Made by a program: the position numbers and the translations under genes. Below, piece after piece: positions 1 to 4,499 of a stretch of DNA of 5,707 nucleotides. This DNA is from Candidatus Portnoybacteria bacterium CG08_land_8_20_14_0_20_40_83 (GTDB lineage Bacteria; Patescibacteriota; Minisyncoccia; Portnoybacterales; GWB1-42-6). Position 1 is the first letter of the stretch, and every line of letters starts with the position of its first letter. The stretch spans positions 1 through 5,707 of the forward strand of contig PEYL01000058.1 in the NCBI GenBank assembly GCA_002774415.1. The letters run 5' to 3'. Below the pieces are notes generated by a model, which saw only the letters and a program-made list of their open reading frames with translations, was not told where the DNA came from and ran no database searches.

Positions 1-389
1 CCATTATCGGTATTCTGGCTACAATTGTGCTCGTCTCATTAAACACCGCAAGAGTTAAGGCGAGAGATGCTCGACGTCAATCCGATATGCACCAAATCGC
101 TTTGGCAATGGAAATGTGTTATGATGATACAGCTTGTAATGGTGGTGCCGTAGGACAGTATCTAGAAGTTACAGCAGTCACTGGGCCAACTGCGATAGGA
201 ACTTATATGCCTGTTGTTCCCACTACTGCAGGTGGCGCTGGCACTGCTTATAGCTGGGTTGTTAATACCGGAAATCAAAGTAAATATTTAGTTTGCGCTG
301 CGCTTGAAATAAGTGGAGCTGGGTATGTTTATTCTACCCAAAATGGAACAAAGACTGTAACTGGAACTTGCCCAACCGTTTTAGAGTAA
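1..389 (+). CDS. Type IV major pilin-like protein, 5' end missing (pilin A)
   Basis: This is a type IV pilin subunit whose start lies left of the window. The frame is open from position 3 and begins inside the N-terminal hydrophobic helix (IIGILATIVLVSL), so the leader, the cleavage site and the first part of the helix are missing. A GTG at 27 is internal and should not be taken as the start. The helix runs into KARDARR and then SDMHQIALAMEM, the same order as in the two pilins that follow. The visible part is 128 residues, and the mature protein would be about 139 by comparison with those paralogues. Four cysteines are visible: CYDDTAC near residues 39-45, LVC in the second half, and GTC near the end. 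The last two fit the C-terminal disulfide loop common in type IV pilins. Pilin identity is sure; its role as main fibre subunit is inferred from the three-gene array. Confidence 0.9.
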   Translation, partial: IIGILATIVLVSLNTARVKARDARRQSDMHQIALAMEMCYDDTACNGGAVGQYLEVTAVTGPTAIGTYMPVVPTTAGGAGTAYSWVVNTGNQSKYLVCAALEISGAGYVYSTQNGTKTVTGTCPTVLE

Positions 390-482
390 GAACTGATTGC
401 CTCGCTTTAGCGGGGCTAGACAAGTTGCTACTGCATCAACAGAAGCAAATTGTCACTCAGGTTCTGATTTTATTTTTAATTT
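389..482 (+). other. Possible three-way-junction RNA at the 3' end of pilin A
   Basis: Three nested stems can be drawn just after the pilin A stop codon. The outer stem pairs 389-396 with 457-465 (8 pairs, one bulged G). Inside it are two hairpins side by side: 399-405 with 410-416 (7 pairs including one G-T) and 419-428 with 445-454 (9 of 10 pairs). A T-rich stretch follows at 468-482. It could be an elaborate terminator, a 3'-UTR stability element or a small RNA. I compared it by eye with the c-di-GMP riboswitch and hammerhead consensus and saw neither core. Function is unknown. Confidence 0.4.
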
Positions 483-501
483 AAATTTTATTATATAAAC
501 G

Positions 502-540
502 AAGAACAGCCCTTTTTATATTGGACTGTTCTTTTGTTTT
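502..540 (+). terminator. Rho-independent terminator after pilin A
   Basis: Arms 502-512 and 523-533 pair over 11 positions with one C-A mismatch, around a 10-base AT loop, and are followed by a T-rich run (TTGTTTT). It separates pilin A from the promoter of pilin B. Confidence 0.7.
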
Positions 541-569
541 CTTAAAACCTGTAACTTGTGGAAAAAGAT

Positions 570-598
570 TTGTTTAAAGGAGGCCAAAAAGATATAAT
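570..598 (+). promoter_or_regulatory. Sigma-70-type promoter of pilin B
   Basis: TTGTTT at 570-575 and a perfect TATAAT at 593-598 are separated by 17 bp. Transcription would start near 605, about 60 bases before the pilin B start codon. The same TTGTTT-17-TAnAAT layout recurs before pilin C. An AAAGGAGG at 576-583 lies between the two boxes and would not be transcribed. Confidence 0.65.
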
Positions 599-667
599 AA
601 AAATAAGGTTCCGTTCTCAAGCAGATTTTTTAGAGTGAAAAATAAAATTTTAAAAAAATCAAAAATT

Positions 668-1201
668 ATGATTAAATTTTTAAATAAAAAATCCTTAAGT
701 TTCACCCTCACGTCAAAATTTGGTCTGGGCCGTCAAAAGCAAGCAAGCTTTACCTTAATCGAACTTTTGGTCGTCATTGCCATTATCGGCATTTTGGCTA
801 CCATTGTCCTTGTTTCATTATCAAATGCCCGGACTAAAGCCAGAGATGCTCGGCGTGAAACCGACATGCATCAATTCTCTGTTGCAATGGAAATGTATTA
901 TGGCGCCGACAACAACAATCCGCATTATCCTGATTTGCCCCCTGATGTCGCAACTGCAATTCCTGCACTCGCCCATAATTTAGCACCTTTTATGGATCCG
1001 GCAGCTTTAGATCCGTCAAATCCCAGCCGTCAATATTTTTGGAGCGACTGTGGCGACATTACTCATCAGCAATATTGCGTTTGGGCTACGCTTGAAAATC
1101 CCAGCGCCCCGACAACTTATTATATTGCCAATCCAAGAGGTACTAAAGAGACGACAATTCCACCTTCTTGTTCGGCTACGCCGAAGTGTTACGATTTATA
1201 A
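668..1201 (+). CDS. Type IV major pilin-like prepilin (pilin B)
   Basis: This is a prepilin of 177 residues. I chose ATG 668 because the paralogous minor pilin at 4496 begins the same way (MIKF...NKK); a GTG at 635 in the same frame would add 11 lysine-rich residues. No Shine-Dalgarno sequence precedes either start. The prepilin motif is SFTLIELLVV with the conserved Glu at +5 (E32), but the residue before the cleavage site is Ser27, not the usual Gly. The leader is long (27 residues) and carries an earlier, similar motif, SFTLTS, at residues 11-16. The mature part is about 150 residues: hydrophobic helix, KARDARR, then MHQFSVAMEMYY and a globular domain. Cysteines occur as CGD, QYC and near the end (CSATPKC), matching the C-terminal disulfide pattern of the neighbouring pilins. 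A small palindrome (1171-1185, TTCGGC/GCCGAA) lies in the last codons. It has its own promoter and terminator. Confidence 0.9.
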   Translation: MIKFLNKKSLSFTLTSKFGLGRQKQASFTLIELLVVIAIIGILATIVLVSLSNARTKARDARRETDMHQFSVAMEMYYGADNNNPHYPDLPPDVATAIPALAHNLAPFMDPAALDPSNPSRQYFWSDCGDITHQQYCVWATLENPSAPTTYYIANPRGTKETTIPPSCSATPKCYDL

Positions 1202-1226
1202 ATAAAGTTAATTTCATTAATTTTTT

Positions 1227-1255
1227 AAACACTATCTTTTTGGATAGTGTTTTAT
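1227..1255 (+). terminator. Terminator-like hairpin after pilin B
   Basis: Arms 1227-1236 (AAACACTATC) and 1243-1252 pair perfectly over 10 bp around a 6-base loop. The T tail is short and partly inside the stem, and the stem is AT-rich, so termination may be incomplete. Confidence 0.6.
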
Positions 1256-1268
1256 GTTAATAACGAGA

Positions 1269-1297
1269 TTGTTTTTAGCTGTTATTTTTAGTAAAAT
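1269..1297 (+). promoter_or_regulatory. Promoter of pilin C (possibly pilin C-pilD)
   Basis: TTGTTT at 1269-1274 and TAAAAT at 1292-1297 are 17 bp apart, the same arrangement as before pilin B. Transcription would start near 1304. No clear terminator lies between pilin C and pilD, so the transcript may run on into pilD. Confidence 0.55.
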
Positions 1298-1358
1298 ATA
1301 GAGAGACATTAATTTTATAAATTTTAAGATTTAAAATATTAAAATAAATAAAAGCGCC

Positions 1359-1441
1359 TTTACCCCGTTAGAAATTCCAAAGAACAAATTGTTAACTGGG
1401 CAAGACATAAATAAACGGAGTAAATTTCTAACGGGGTTTAC
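1359..1441 (+). repeat. Pilin-leader inverted-repeat element, copy 1
   Basis: A 15-base arm at 1362-1376 (ACCCCGTTAGAAATT) is perfectly complementary to 1423-1437, with a 46-base spacer. The 83-bp unit recurs at 4529-4611 with 6 differences and identical arms. It spans the pilin C leader: the left arm reads TPLEI after AF, and the right arm reads KFLTGF up to the cleavage site. The phase relative to the reading frame is the same in all three elements of this type in the window. Confidence 0.85.
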
Positions 1442-1868
1442 TTTAATTGAACTTTTGGTGGTAATTGCCATTATCGGTATTTTGGCGACTATTGTTTTGG
1501 TTACTTTAAATAATGCCAGGCAAAAGGCGCGCGATGCCAGGCGATGGAGCGATATGACACAAATTTCCAAAGCCATGGCTTTATATTATGATGCGGCTAA
1601 CCCGAATTCTTATCCCAATATAGCAAATAATCAGCAATCAATTACTACGAATAGGTGGAATAATAGCGGGCTAAATAAATACATTGTTAAGGCTCCTGTT
1701 GATCCGGGCGGCAGGACTTATTATTGGAAAGACAGAAATACACCGCTTATGTGTTTTTGCGTCTATGTTCAGATAGAAAATGAGGCCAGCAGGTGGATTT
1801 TGGATAATCCAAACGGGGTGAAAAAGGTTAATTCAAATCCCAACAGCGGCAACTGCTGCACCCAGTAA
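1389..1868 (+). CDS. Type IV major pilin-like prepilin (pilin C)
   Basis: This prepilin has a textbook cleavage site, LTG then FTLIELLVV, with Glu at +5, followed by the hydrophobic helix, KARDARR and SDMTQISKAMALYY. The mature protein would be 143 residues. Four cysteines (MCFC and NCC near the end) fit the C-terminal disulfide pattern of pilins A and B. The start is uncertain. TTG 1389 gives a 16-residue leader, but the frame stays open upstream to 1335 and reads NIKINKSAFTPLEI, parallel to MIKFKLYNKKGFTPLEI of the minor pilin at 4496. No ATG, GTG or TTG occurs in that upstream stretch; only ATT 1338 and ATA 1344 could serve. So either the original start has been lost and TTG 1389 took over, or a rare start codon is used. 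The leader overlaps the 83-bp inverted-repeat element. Confidence 0.88.
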   Translation: MLTGQDINKRSKFLTGFTLIELLVVIAIIGILATIVLVTLNNARQKARDARRWSDMTQISKAMALYYDAANPNSYPNIANNQQSITTNRWNNSGLNKYIVKAPVDPGGRTYYWKDRNTPLMCFCVYVQIENEASRWILDNPNGVKKVNSNPNSGNCCTQ

Positions 1869-1881
1869 ATATCTTTGAAGC

Positions 1882-1902
1882 TGTTGAAGTCTGACTTCAA
1901 CA
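1882..1902 (+). repeat. Hairpin between pilin C and pilD
   Basis: TGTTGAAGT (1882-1890) and ACTTCAACA (1894-1902) are perfectly complementary with a 3-base loop, ending 12 bases before the pilD ATG. No T-run follows, so it is not a standard terminator. It could protect the upstream pilin mRNA or tune pilD expression. Confidence 0.45.
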
Positions 1903-1914
1903 AGATTAAATAAA

Positions 1915-2787
1915 ATGCTTTATTTTTTTATATTTATATTCGGTCTTTGCGTGGGAAGTTTTTTGAACGTGCTTATATTTCGACTGGGGTCAGACGGCGG
2001 AGAGAATGTAATTGGCGGCCACGCTGAGCGTGGCCAAAGTCCAGCTAAGCTGGGCGGCCGTTCCCATTGCCCCAAGTGCGGGCATCAGCTTGCCTGGCAG
2101 GATCTGGTGCCGGTTTTGAGTTTTGTTTTGCTCAAAGGCCGGTGCCGGTATTGTCAGAAGGCGATTAGCTGGCAATACCCGATAGTTGAGCTGGCCACGG
2201 GTTTATTATTTTTAATCCTATCGCTGTCCGACAGCGATAGGATTTTTTCGCTGTCGGACAGCATAACATTGATTTATTTTTTGTTCATTGCTTCCTGTCT
2301 AATAGTCATTTTTGTCTCCGACCTAAAATATTTTATTATTCCTGACGAAATTATTATTGCGGGCGTGATTGGGACGTTTTTATATAAATTGTTGTCAGCC
2401 TTCGACTTCGCTTCGCTTCGCTCAGGCAATAATTTATACCCTGAGCTTGTCGAAGGGCTTAAATTATTGTTGCCGTTTGCATTGTCCGCTGTCATAGCTT
2501 CGGCTTTTTTCTTGGTCATTGTGCTTATAACTCGCGGCCGCGGTATGGGTTTGGGCGATGCAAAGCTGGCATTTTTGATGGGCTTGGTTTTGGGCTGGCC
2601 GAAGATTTTGCCCGCTTTGCTTTTGGCTTTTGTTTCGGGCGCCCTAGTCGGCCTTATCTTAATTTTAGCCGGCAAAGCCAAAATGAAATCCGAAATCCCC
2701 TTTGGCACATTTTTGGCCGCCAATACATTTTTAATAATGCTTTTGGGCGAGAAGATTTTAATTAGATATATTAATTTAATAATTTAA
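1915..2787 (+). CDS. pilD: Prepilin peptidase / N-methyltransferase (A24 family)
   Basis: This inner-membrane aspartic protease cuts prepilin leaders before the +1 Phe and is expected to methylate the new N-terminus. The 290-residue length is usual for the bifunctional form. After a first membrane segment (about 2-22, with GSFLNVLIFRL) comes the cytoplasmic zinc-type domain with CPKC (52-55) and CRYC (77-80). The two catalytic aspartates are visible: D136 in VSDLKYFIIPDE and D215 in GMGLGDAK. Several further membrane segments follow to the C-terminus. Three palindromic stretches lie in frame inside the gene: residues about 34-48 (GHAERGQSPAKLG), 101-117 (SLSDSDRIFSLSDS) and 161-182 (including PELVEG). 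They fall in loops outside the metal-binding and catalytic motifs, so the enzyme is probably active. It lies directly after the pilin array, fitting its substrates. Confidence 0.96.
   Translation: MLYFFIFIFGLCVGSFLNVLIFRLGSDGGENVIGGHAERGQSPAKLGGRSHCPKCGHQLAWQDLVPVLSFVLLKGRCRYCQKAISWQYPIVELATGLLFLILSLSDSDRIFSLSDSITLIYFLFIASCLIVIFVSDLKYFIIPDEIIIAGVIGTFLYKLLSAFDFASLRSGNNLYPELVEGLKLLLPFALSAVIASAFFLVIVLITRGRGMGLGDAKLAFLMGLVLGWPKILPALLLAFVSGALVGLILILAGKAKMKSEIPFGTFLAANTFLIMLLGEKILIRYINLII
2014..2055 (+). repeat. Two small palindromes inside pilD
   Basis: GGCCACGC (2017-2024) pairs with 2028-2035, and GTCCAGCT (2039-2046) pairs with 2048-2055. The second 17-base unit recurs with two changes at 2971-2987 in the intergenic region. 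The encoded residues (GGHAERGQSPAKLGG) lengthen the loop between RL and SHCPKC compared with typical PilD proteins, so they look like an in-frame insertion. Confidence 0.6.
2214..2262 (+). repeat. Perfect palindrome plus inverted partial copy inside pilD
   Basis: Arms 2214-2228 and 2230-2244 are perfectly complementary over 15 bp with a single central base. Six T's follow (2243-2248), giving the look of an intrinsic terminator within a gene. The core (2223-2236) is repeated in inverted orientation at 2249-2262. It encodes the polar stretch SLSDSDRIFSLSDS between two membrane segments. Confidence 0.75.
2397..2460 (+). repeat. PELVEG-type dispersed palindrome inside pilD
   Basis: The left part holds CCTTCGAC, three CTTCG units (2406-2420) and GCTCAGG. 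The right part (2439-2459) reads CCCTGAGCTTGTCGAAGGGCT and is the inverted counterpart. Related CCCTGAG...TCGAAGGG units lie outside the gene at 2874-2892 and 2946-2966. The encoded PELVEG is a peptide I know from dispersed repeats that enter coding regions in several bacterial groups. Confidence 0.75.
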
Positions 2788-2819
2788 ACTTTAAATTAAA
2801 GATAAGATAATTACAAAAG

Positions 2820-2910
2820 TGCCAAAATAGATTCGACAAGCTCACTATAAATTTTATTCCCTGAGCTAGTTTACCCTGAGTTTATCGAAGGGAAGGGTAA
2901 AATTTTGGCA
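2820..2910 (+). repeat. Composite inverted repeat with CCCTGAG/TCGAAGGG units
   Basis: The outer arms TGCCAAAAT (2820-2828) and ATTTTGGCA (2902-2910) are exact complements. Inside are TTCGACAAGCTCA (2832-2844), CCCTGAGC (2859-2866) and CCCTGAGTTTATCGAAGGG (2874-2892), all pieces of the repeat family found within pilD at 2397-2460. Confidence 0.6.
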
Positions 2911-2945
2911 GGAAACCAGTGAAATTAGCTTTTGACTCCAGTTCA

Positions 2946-2987
2946 CCCTGAGCGAAATCGAAGGGCTCAGGCCCAGCTAAACTGGGC
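2946..2987 (+). repeat. CCCTGAG...TCGAAGGG unit joined to a GCCCAGCTAA palindrome
   Basis: CCCTGAGCGAAATCGAAGGG starts at 2946. Right after it, GCCCAGCTAAACTGGGC (2971-2987) matches the 17-base unit inside pilD (2039-2055) at 15 of 17 positions. Confidence 0.6.
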
Positions 2988-3061
2988 AGGCAATAACGAG
3001 TTTTGTAACCATCTCAATAAGAATTATTTTCAGCATCTTTAAAATTGTGTGGATAACTCAA

Positions 3062-3090
3062 TTCTTTTTAGGGAGATTATATTATATAAT
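3062..3090 (+). promoter_or_regulatory. Possible promoter of the minor-pilin operon
   Basis: A perfect TATAAT (3085-3090) lies 17 bp after a weak -35 candidate TTCTTT (3062-3067). A transcript would start near 3097 and have a leader of about 185 bases containing the inverted-repeat block at 3109-3256. Confidence 0.4.
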
Positions 3091-3108
3091 TGAAATTGAT
3101 AGAACTGG

Positions 3109-3256
3109 TAGCGAGTAGAACCCACTTGTCATTCCCGCGAAAGCGGGAATCCAGGCAAATAAGGCAAAATCTGGATTCCGGGTCAAGCCCGGAATGACAG
3201 CAAGAGAGCATATCGCTTTTTACCTTATTTGGGGCATTTGTGCAGTTTACTCGCTA
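3109..3256 (+). repeat. Nested inverted-repeat block upstream of the minor pilins
   Basis: The outer arms TAGCGAGTA (3109-3117) and TACTCGCTA (3248-3256) are exact complements. Inside, 3127-3199 is a large palindrome from TGTCATTCC to GGAATGACA, made of two hairpins: CATTCCCGCGAAAGCGGGAAT and ATTCCGGGTCAAGCCCGGAAT. This resembles a dispersed intergenic repeat seen in many bacteria. A third pair (3157-3169 with 3218-3230, one mismatch) crosses the palindrome and would compete with it. Confidence 0.75.
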
Positions 3257-3282
3257 TGACTTCATAAACAGAAATAAATACA

Positions 3283-3909
3283 ATGTCCAAACATCAGAAA
3301 GGTTTTACCCCCACACCTTATTTTTTATTTATGAATAACTCAGCAACAAAAAAAGTTTTTTTTAATAATAGACTGCTTATTGGAAAAAGAAAGGTGTGGG
3401 GGTTTACTCTTTTTGAGATGTTGGTGGTTATAGCTATTATTGGAATAATAGCCGCTTTAATTTTGGTTCGTTACAGAGAAGGTCAAAAAACTTATACCTT
3501 ATCGCAAGCGGCGCAAATATTGGTCAGCGATTTGCGCCAAGCACAAACCATGGCAATAACTGGCGCTGACGTGAAAAAGCCCGACGGGACGGATTATCCA
3601 TCGATAGGGGGCTATGGTATTTATATAAACGATGCCAATTCCTATTATCTCTTTTTAAATACCAATTCCGATCCTTTGAATGGCTGTCCCCAAGGTGCAG
3701 TCCCGGAAGTAATCTTAAAAACAGTTAATTTTTCAAGTGGCATAACTATAGACAATACAGCCAGTAATGTTTTCTTTGCTCCGCCCAGCCCCAAGACATG
3801 CATAAACAACACTTCGCAAAATAGCATTCCATATACCTTGACTCAAACCTCCAACGGCAACACAACGACGGTGACTGTCGATAAATACGGGAAAATAGAT
3901 GTTCAATAA
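3283..3909 (+). CDS. GspH/FimT-like minor prepilin
   Basis: This is the first gene of the minor-pilin operon, a GspH/FimT-type pseudopilin of 208 residues. The prepilin motif WGFTLFEMLVVIAIIG is cut after Gly40, with Glu at +5. The following RYREGQKTYTLSQAAQ and SDLRQAQTMAI are typical of the GspH/FimT family, in which the protein helps start pilus assembly. A mature protein of 168 residues is usual. The 40-residue leader is very long and starts with an extra motif-like KGFTPTP (residues 6-11). ATG 3331 (residue 17) would give a more ordinary 24-residue leader. Neither start has a Shine-Dalgarno sequence, and the pseudo-motif parallel with the PilW-like gene favours 3283. The leader is spanned by an inverted-repeat element (3301-3407). 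Cysteines are in NGCPQG and KTCINN. Confidence 0.88.
   Translation: MSKHQKGFTPTPYFLFMNNSATKKVFFNNRLLIGKRKVWGFTLFEMLVVIAIIGIIAALILVRYREGQKTYTLSQAAQILVSDLRQAQTMAITGADVKKPDGTDYPSIGGYGIYINDANSYYLFLNTNSDPLNGCPQGAVPEVILKTVNFSSGITIDNTASNVFFAPPSPKTCINNTSQNSIPYTLTQTSNGNTTTVTVDKYGKIDVQ
3301..3407 (+). repeat. Pilin-leader inverted-repeat element with a different stem (copy 3)
   Basis: ACCCCCACACCTT (3307-3319) is perfectly complementary to 3391-3403, with a 71-base spacer. The architecture matches copies 1 and 2: GGTTTTACCCC begins the left arm and GGGGTTTAC ends the right arm, in the same codon phase. The rest of the stem and the spacer are unrelated in sequence. Confidence 0.8.
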
Positions 3910-3915
3910 AGGGCT

Positions 3916-3966
3916 TTGTCCCCCATTAGATGAGCGAGCTATGCAAGCTCTATCTAACGGGGGCAA
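3916..3966 (+). repeat. Hairpin related to the pilin-leader stems, between minor-pilin genes
   Basis: CCCCC (3920-3924) pairs with 3959-3963, TTAGAT (3926-3931) with 3952-3957 and GAGCT (3936-3940) with 3946-3950, with small bulges and an ATGCA loop. The core CCCC-TTAGA ... TCTAACGGGG is that of the leader elements at 1359 and 4529. It lies in the 89-base gap after the GspH-like gene. No T-run follows, so it is a repeat or RNA-processing hairpin more than a terminator. Confidence 0.7.
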
Positions 3967-3998
3967 CAAAACTGCTTTAAATTTAAACAACATTGGCA

Positions 3999-4499
3999 AT
4001 GATTAAATATTCAAAAAAAGGCTTTTCTTTGATAGACGTAATATTTGCGATTGGCATTATTTTGGTTAGTTTAATTAGCATTTTAGGATTGCTTCGTTAT
4101 GTAATTATAGCCGGCAGAGTGAGCAATGATAAATTTATTGCCACCAATCTTGCCGAAGAAGGGGTTGAAATTATTAGAGCAATTCGTGATTCAAATTGGT
4201 TGGCAGGGGGAAATTGGGACGATAATTTGCCCTCGGCTGCCGAATATAAGCGAGTTGACTATAGGCAGAATATATTGCTGAACGACGACCCGAATGCTTA
4301 TTTGAATATTGATAGCAGCGGTTTTTACAGCTATGATGCGGGCACGCCGACAAAATTTCAAAGAAGAATTTATTTTGACCCGACAGTGCAATGCACACCA
4401 GCCGGCGACGTTGGTCAATGCATACATGTTGTATCGGAAGTAAAATGGGAAAACTACACTTTGGTTATTGAAGACCGCCTTTATAATTGGAGACCATGA
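3999..4499 (+). CDS. PilV-like minor prepilin
   Basis: This is the second minor pilin, 166 residues from ATG 3999; a TTG six bases earlier is a weaker choice. It has a short normal leader, MIKYSKKG, then FSLIDVIFAIGIILVSLISI. The +5 residue is Asp, not Glu. After the helix, ATNLAEEGVEIIRAIRDSNWL matches the PilV-like proteins of this kind of genome, where an N-L-A-x-E-G-x-E motif follows the transmembrane helix. The C-terminal part has two cysteines (TVQC and VGQC) and ends in YNWRP. The assignment to PilV rests on that motif, the order of genes and the C-terminal pattern, not on a search. The stop codon overlaps the next start (ATGA, 4496-4499), which suggests coupled translation and a fixed ratio with the PilW-like protein. 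Confidence 0.85.
   Translation: MIKYSKKGFSLIDVIFAIGIILVSLISILGLLRYVIIAGRVSNDKFIATNLAEEGVEIIRAIRDSNWLAGGNWDDNLPSAAEYKRVDYRQNILLNDDPNAYLNIDSSGFYSYDAGTPTKFQRRIYFDPTVQCTPAGDVGQCIHVVSEVKWENYTLVIEDRLYNWRP

Larger units (their letters stand above)
2788..3282. other. Gene-free, palindrome-rich spacer between pilD and the minor-pilin operon
   Basis: No convincing coding frame is visible over these 495 bases. The region holds a composite inverted repeat (2820-2910), two short palindromic units (2946-2987), a promoter-like site (3062-3090) and a nested inverted-repeat block (3109-3256). Each is listed separately. No clear terminator for pilD was found, although the hairpin-rich stretch could act as one. 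Confidence 0.7.

Noticed and set aside
389..465. tRNA, hammerhead ribozyme or c-di-GMP riboswitch
   Set aside because: The GGTTC at 460-464 recalls a T-arm, and the three stems recall a hammerhead, but the conserved loop and core bases of all three are absent.
576..583. Strong Shine-Dalgarno-like AAAGGAGG
   Set aside because: It lies between the -35 and -10 boxes of the pilin B promoter, and no start codon with an open frame follows at the right distance; stops come at once.
635..667. GTG 635 as start of pilin B
   Set aside because: It would add 11 lysine-rich residues to an already long leader; ATG 668 gives MIKF, matching the start of the paralogous minor pilin.
777..983. 68-codon frame in another phase inside pilin B
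   Set aside because: It overlaps a certain pilin gene and shows no motif; it is a shadow of the real frame.
1171..1185. Small palindrome in the last codons of pilin B
   Set aside because: Only 6 bp per arm with no T-run; too short to call a terminator or repeat by itself.
2274..2723. 149-codon frame on the minus strand
   Set aside because: It is antisense to pilD, which has clear catalytic motifs; the minus-strand product has no recognisable features and no start signals.
3127..3199. CRISPR array or insertion sequence
   Set aside because: There are no regularly spaced direct repeats and no transposase frame; the structure is a single palindrome of dispersed-repeat type.
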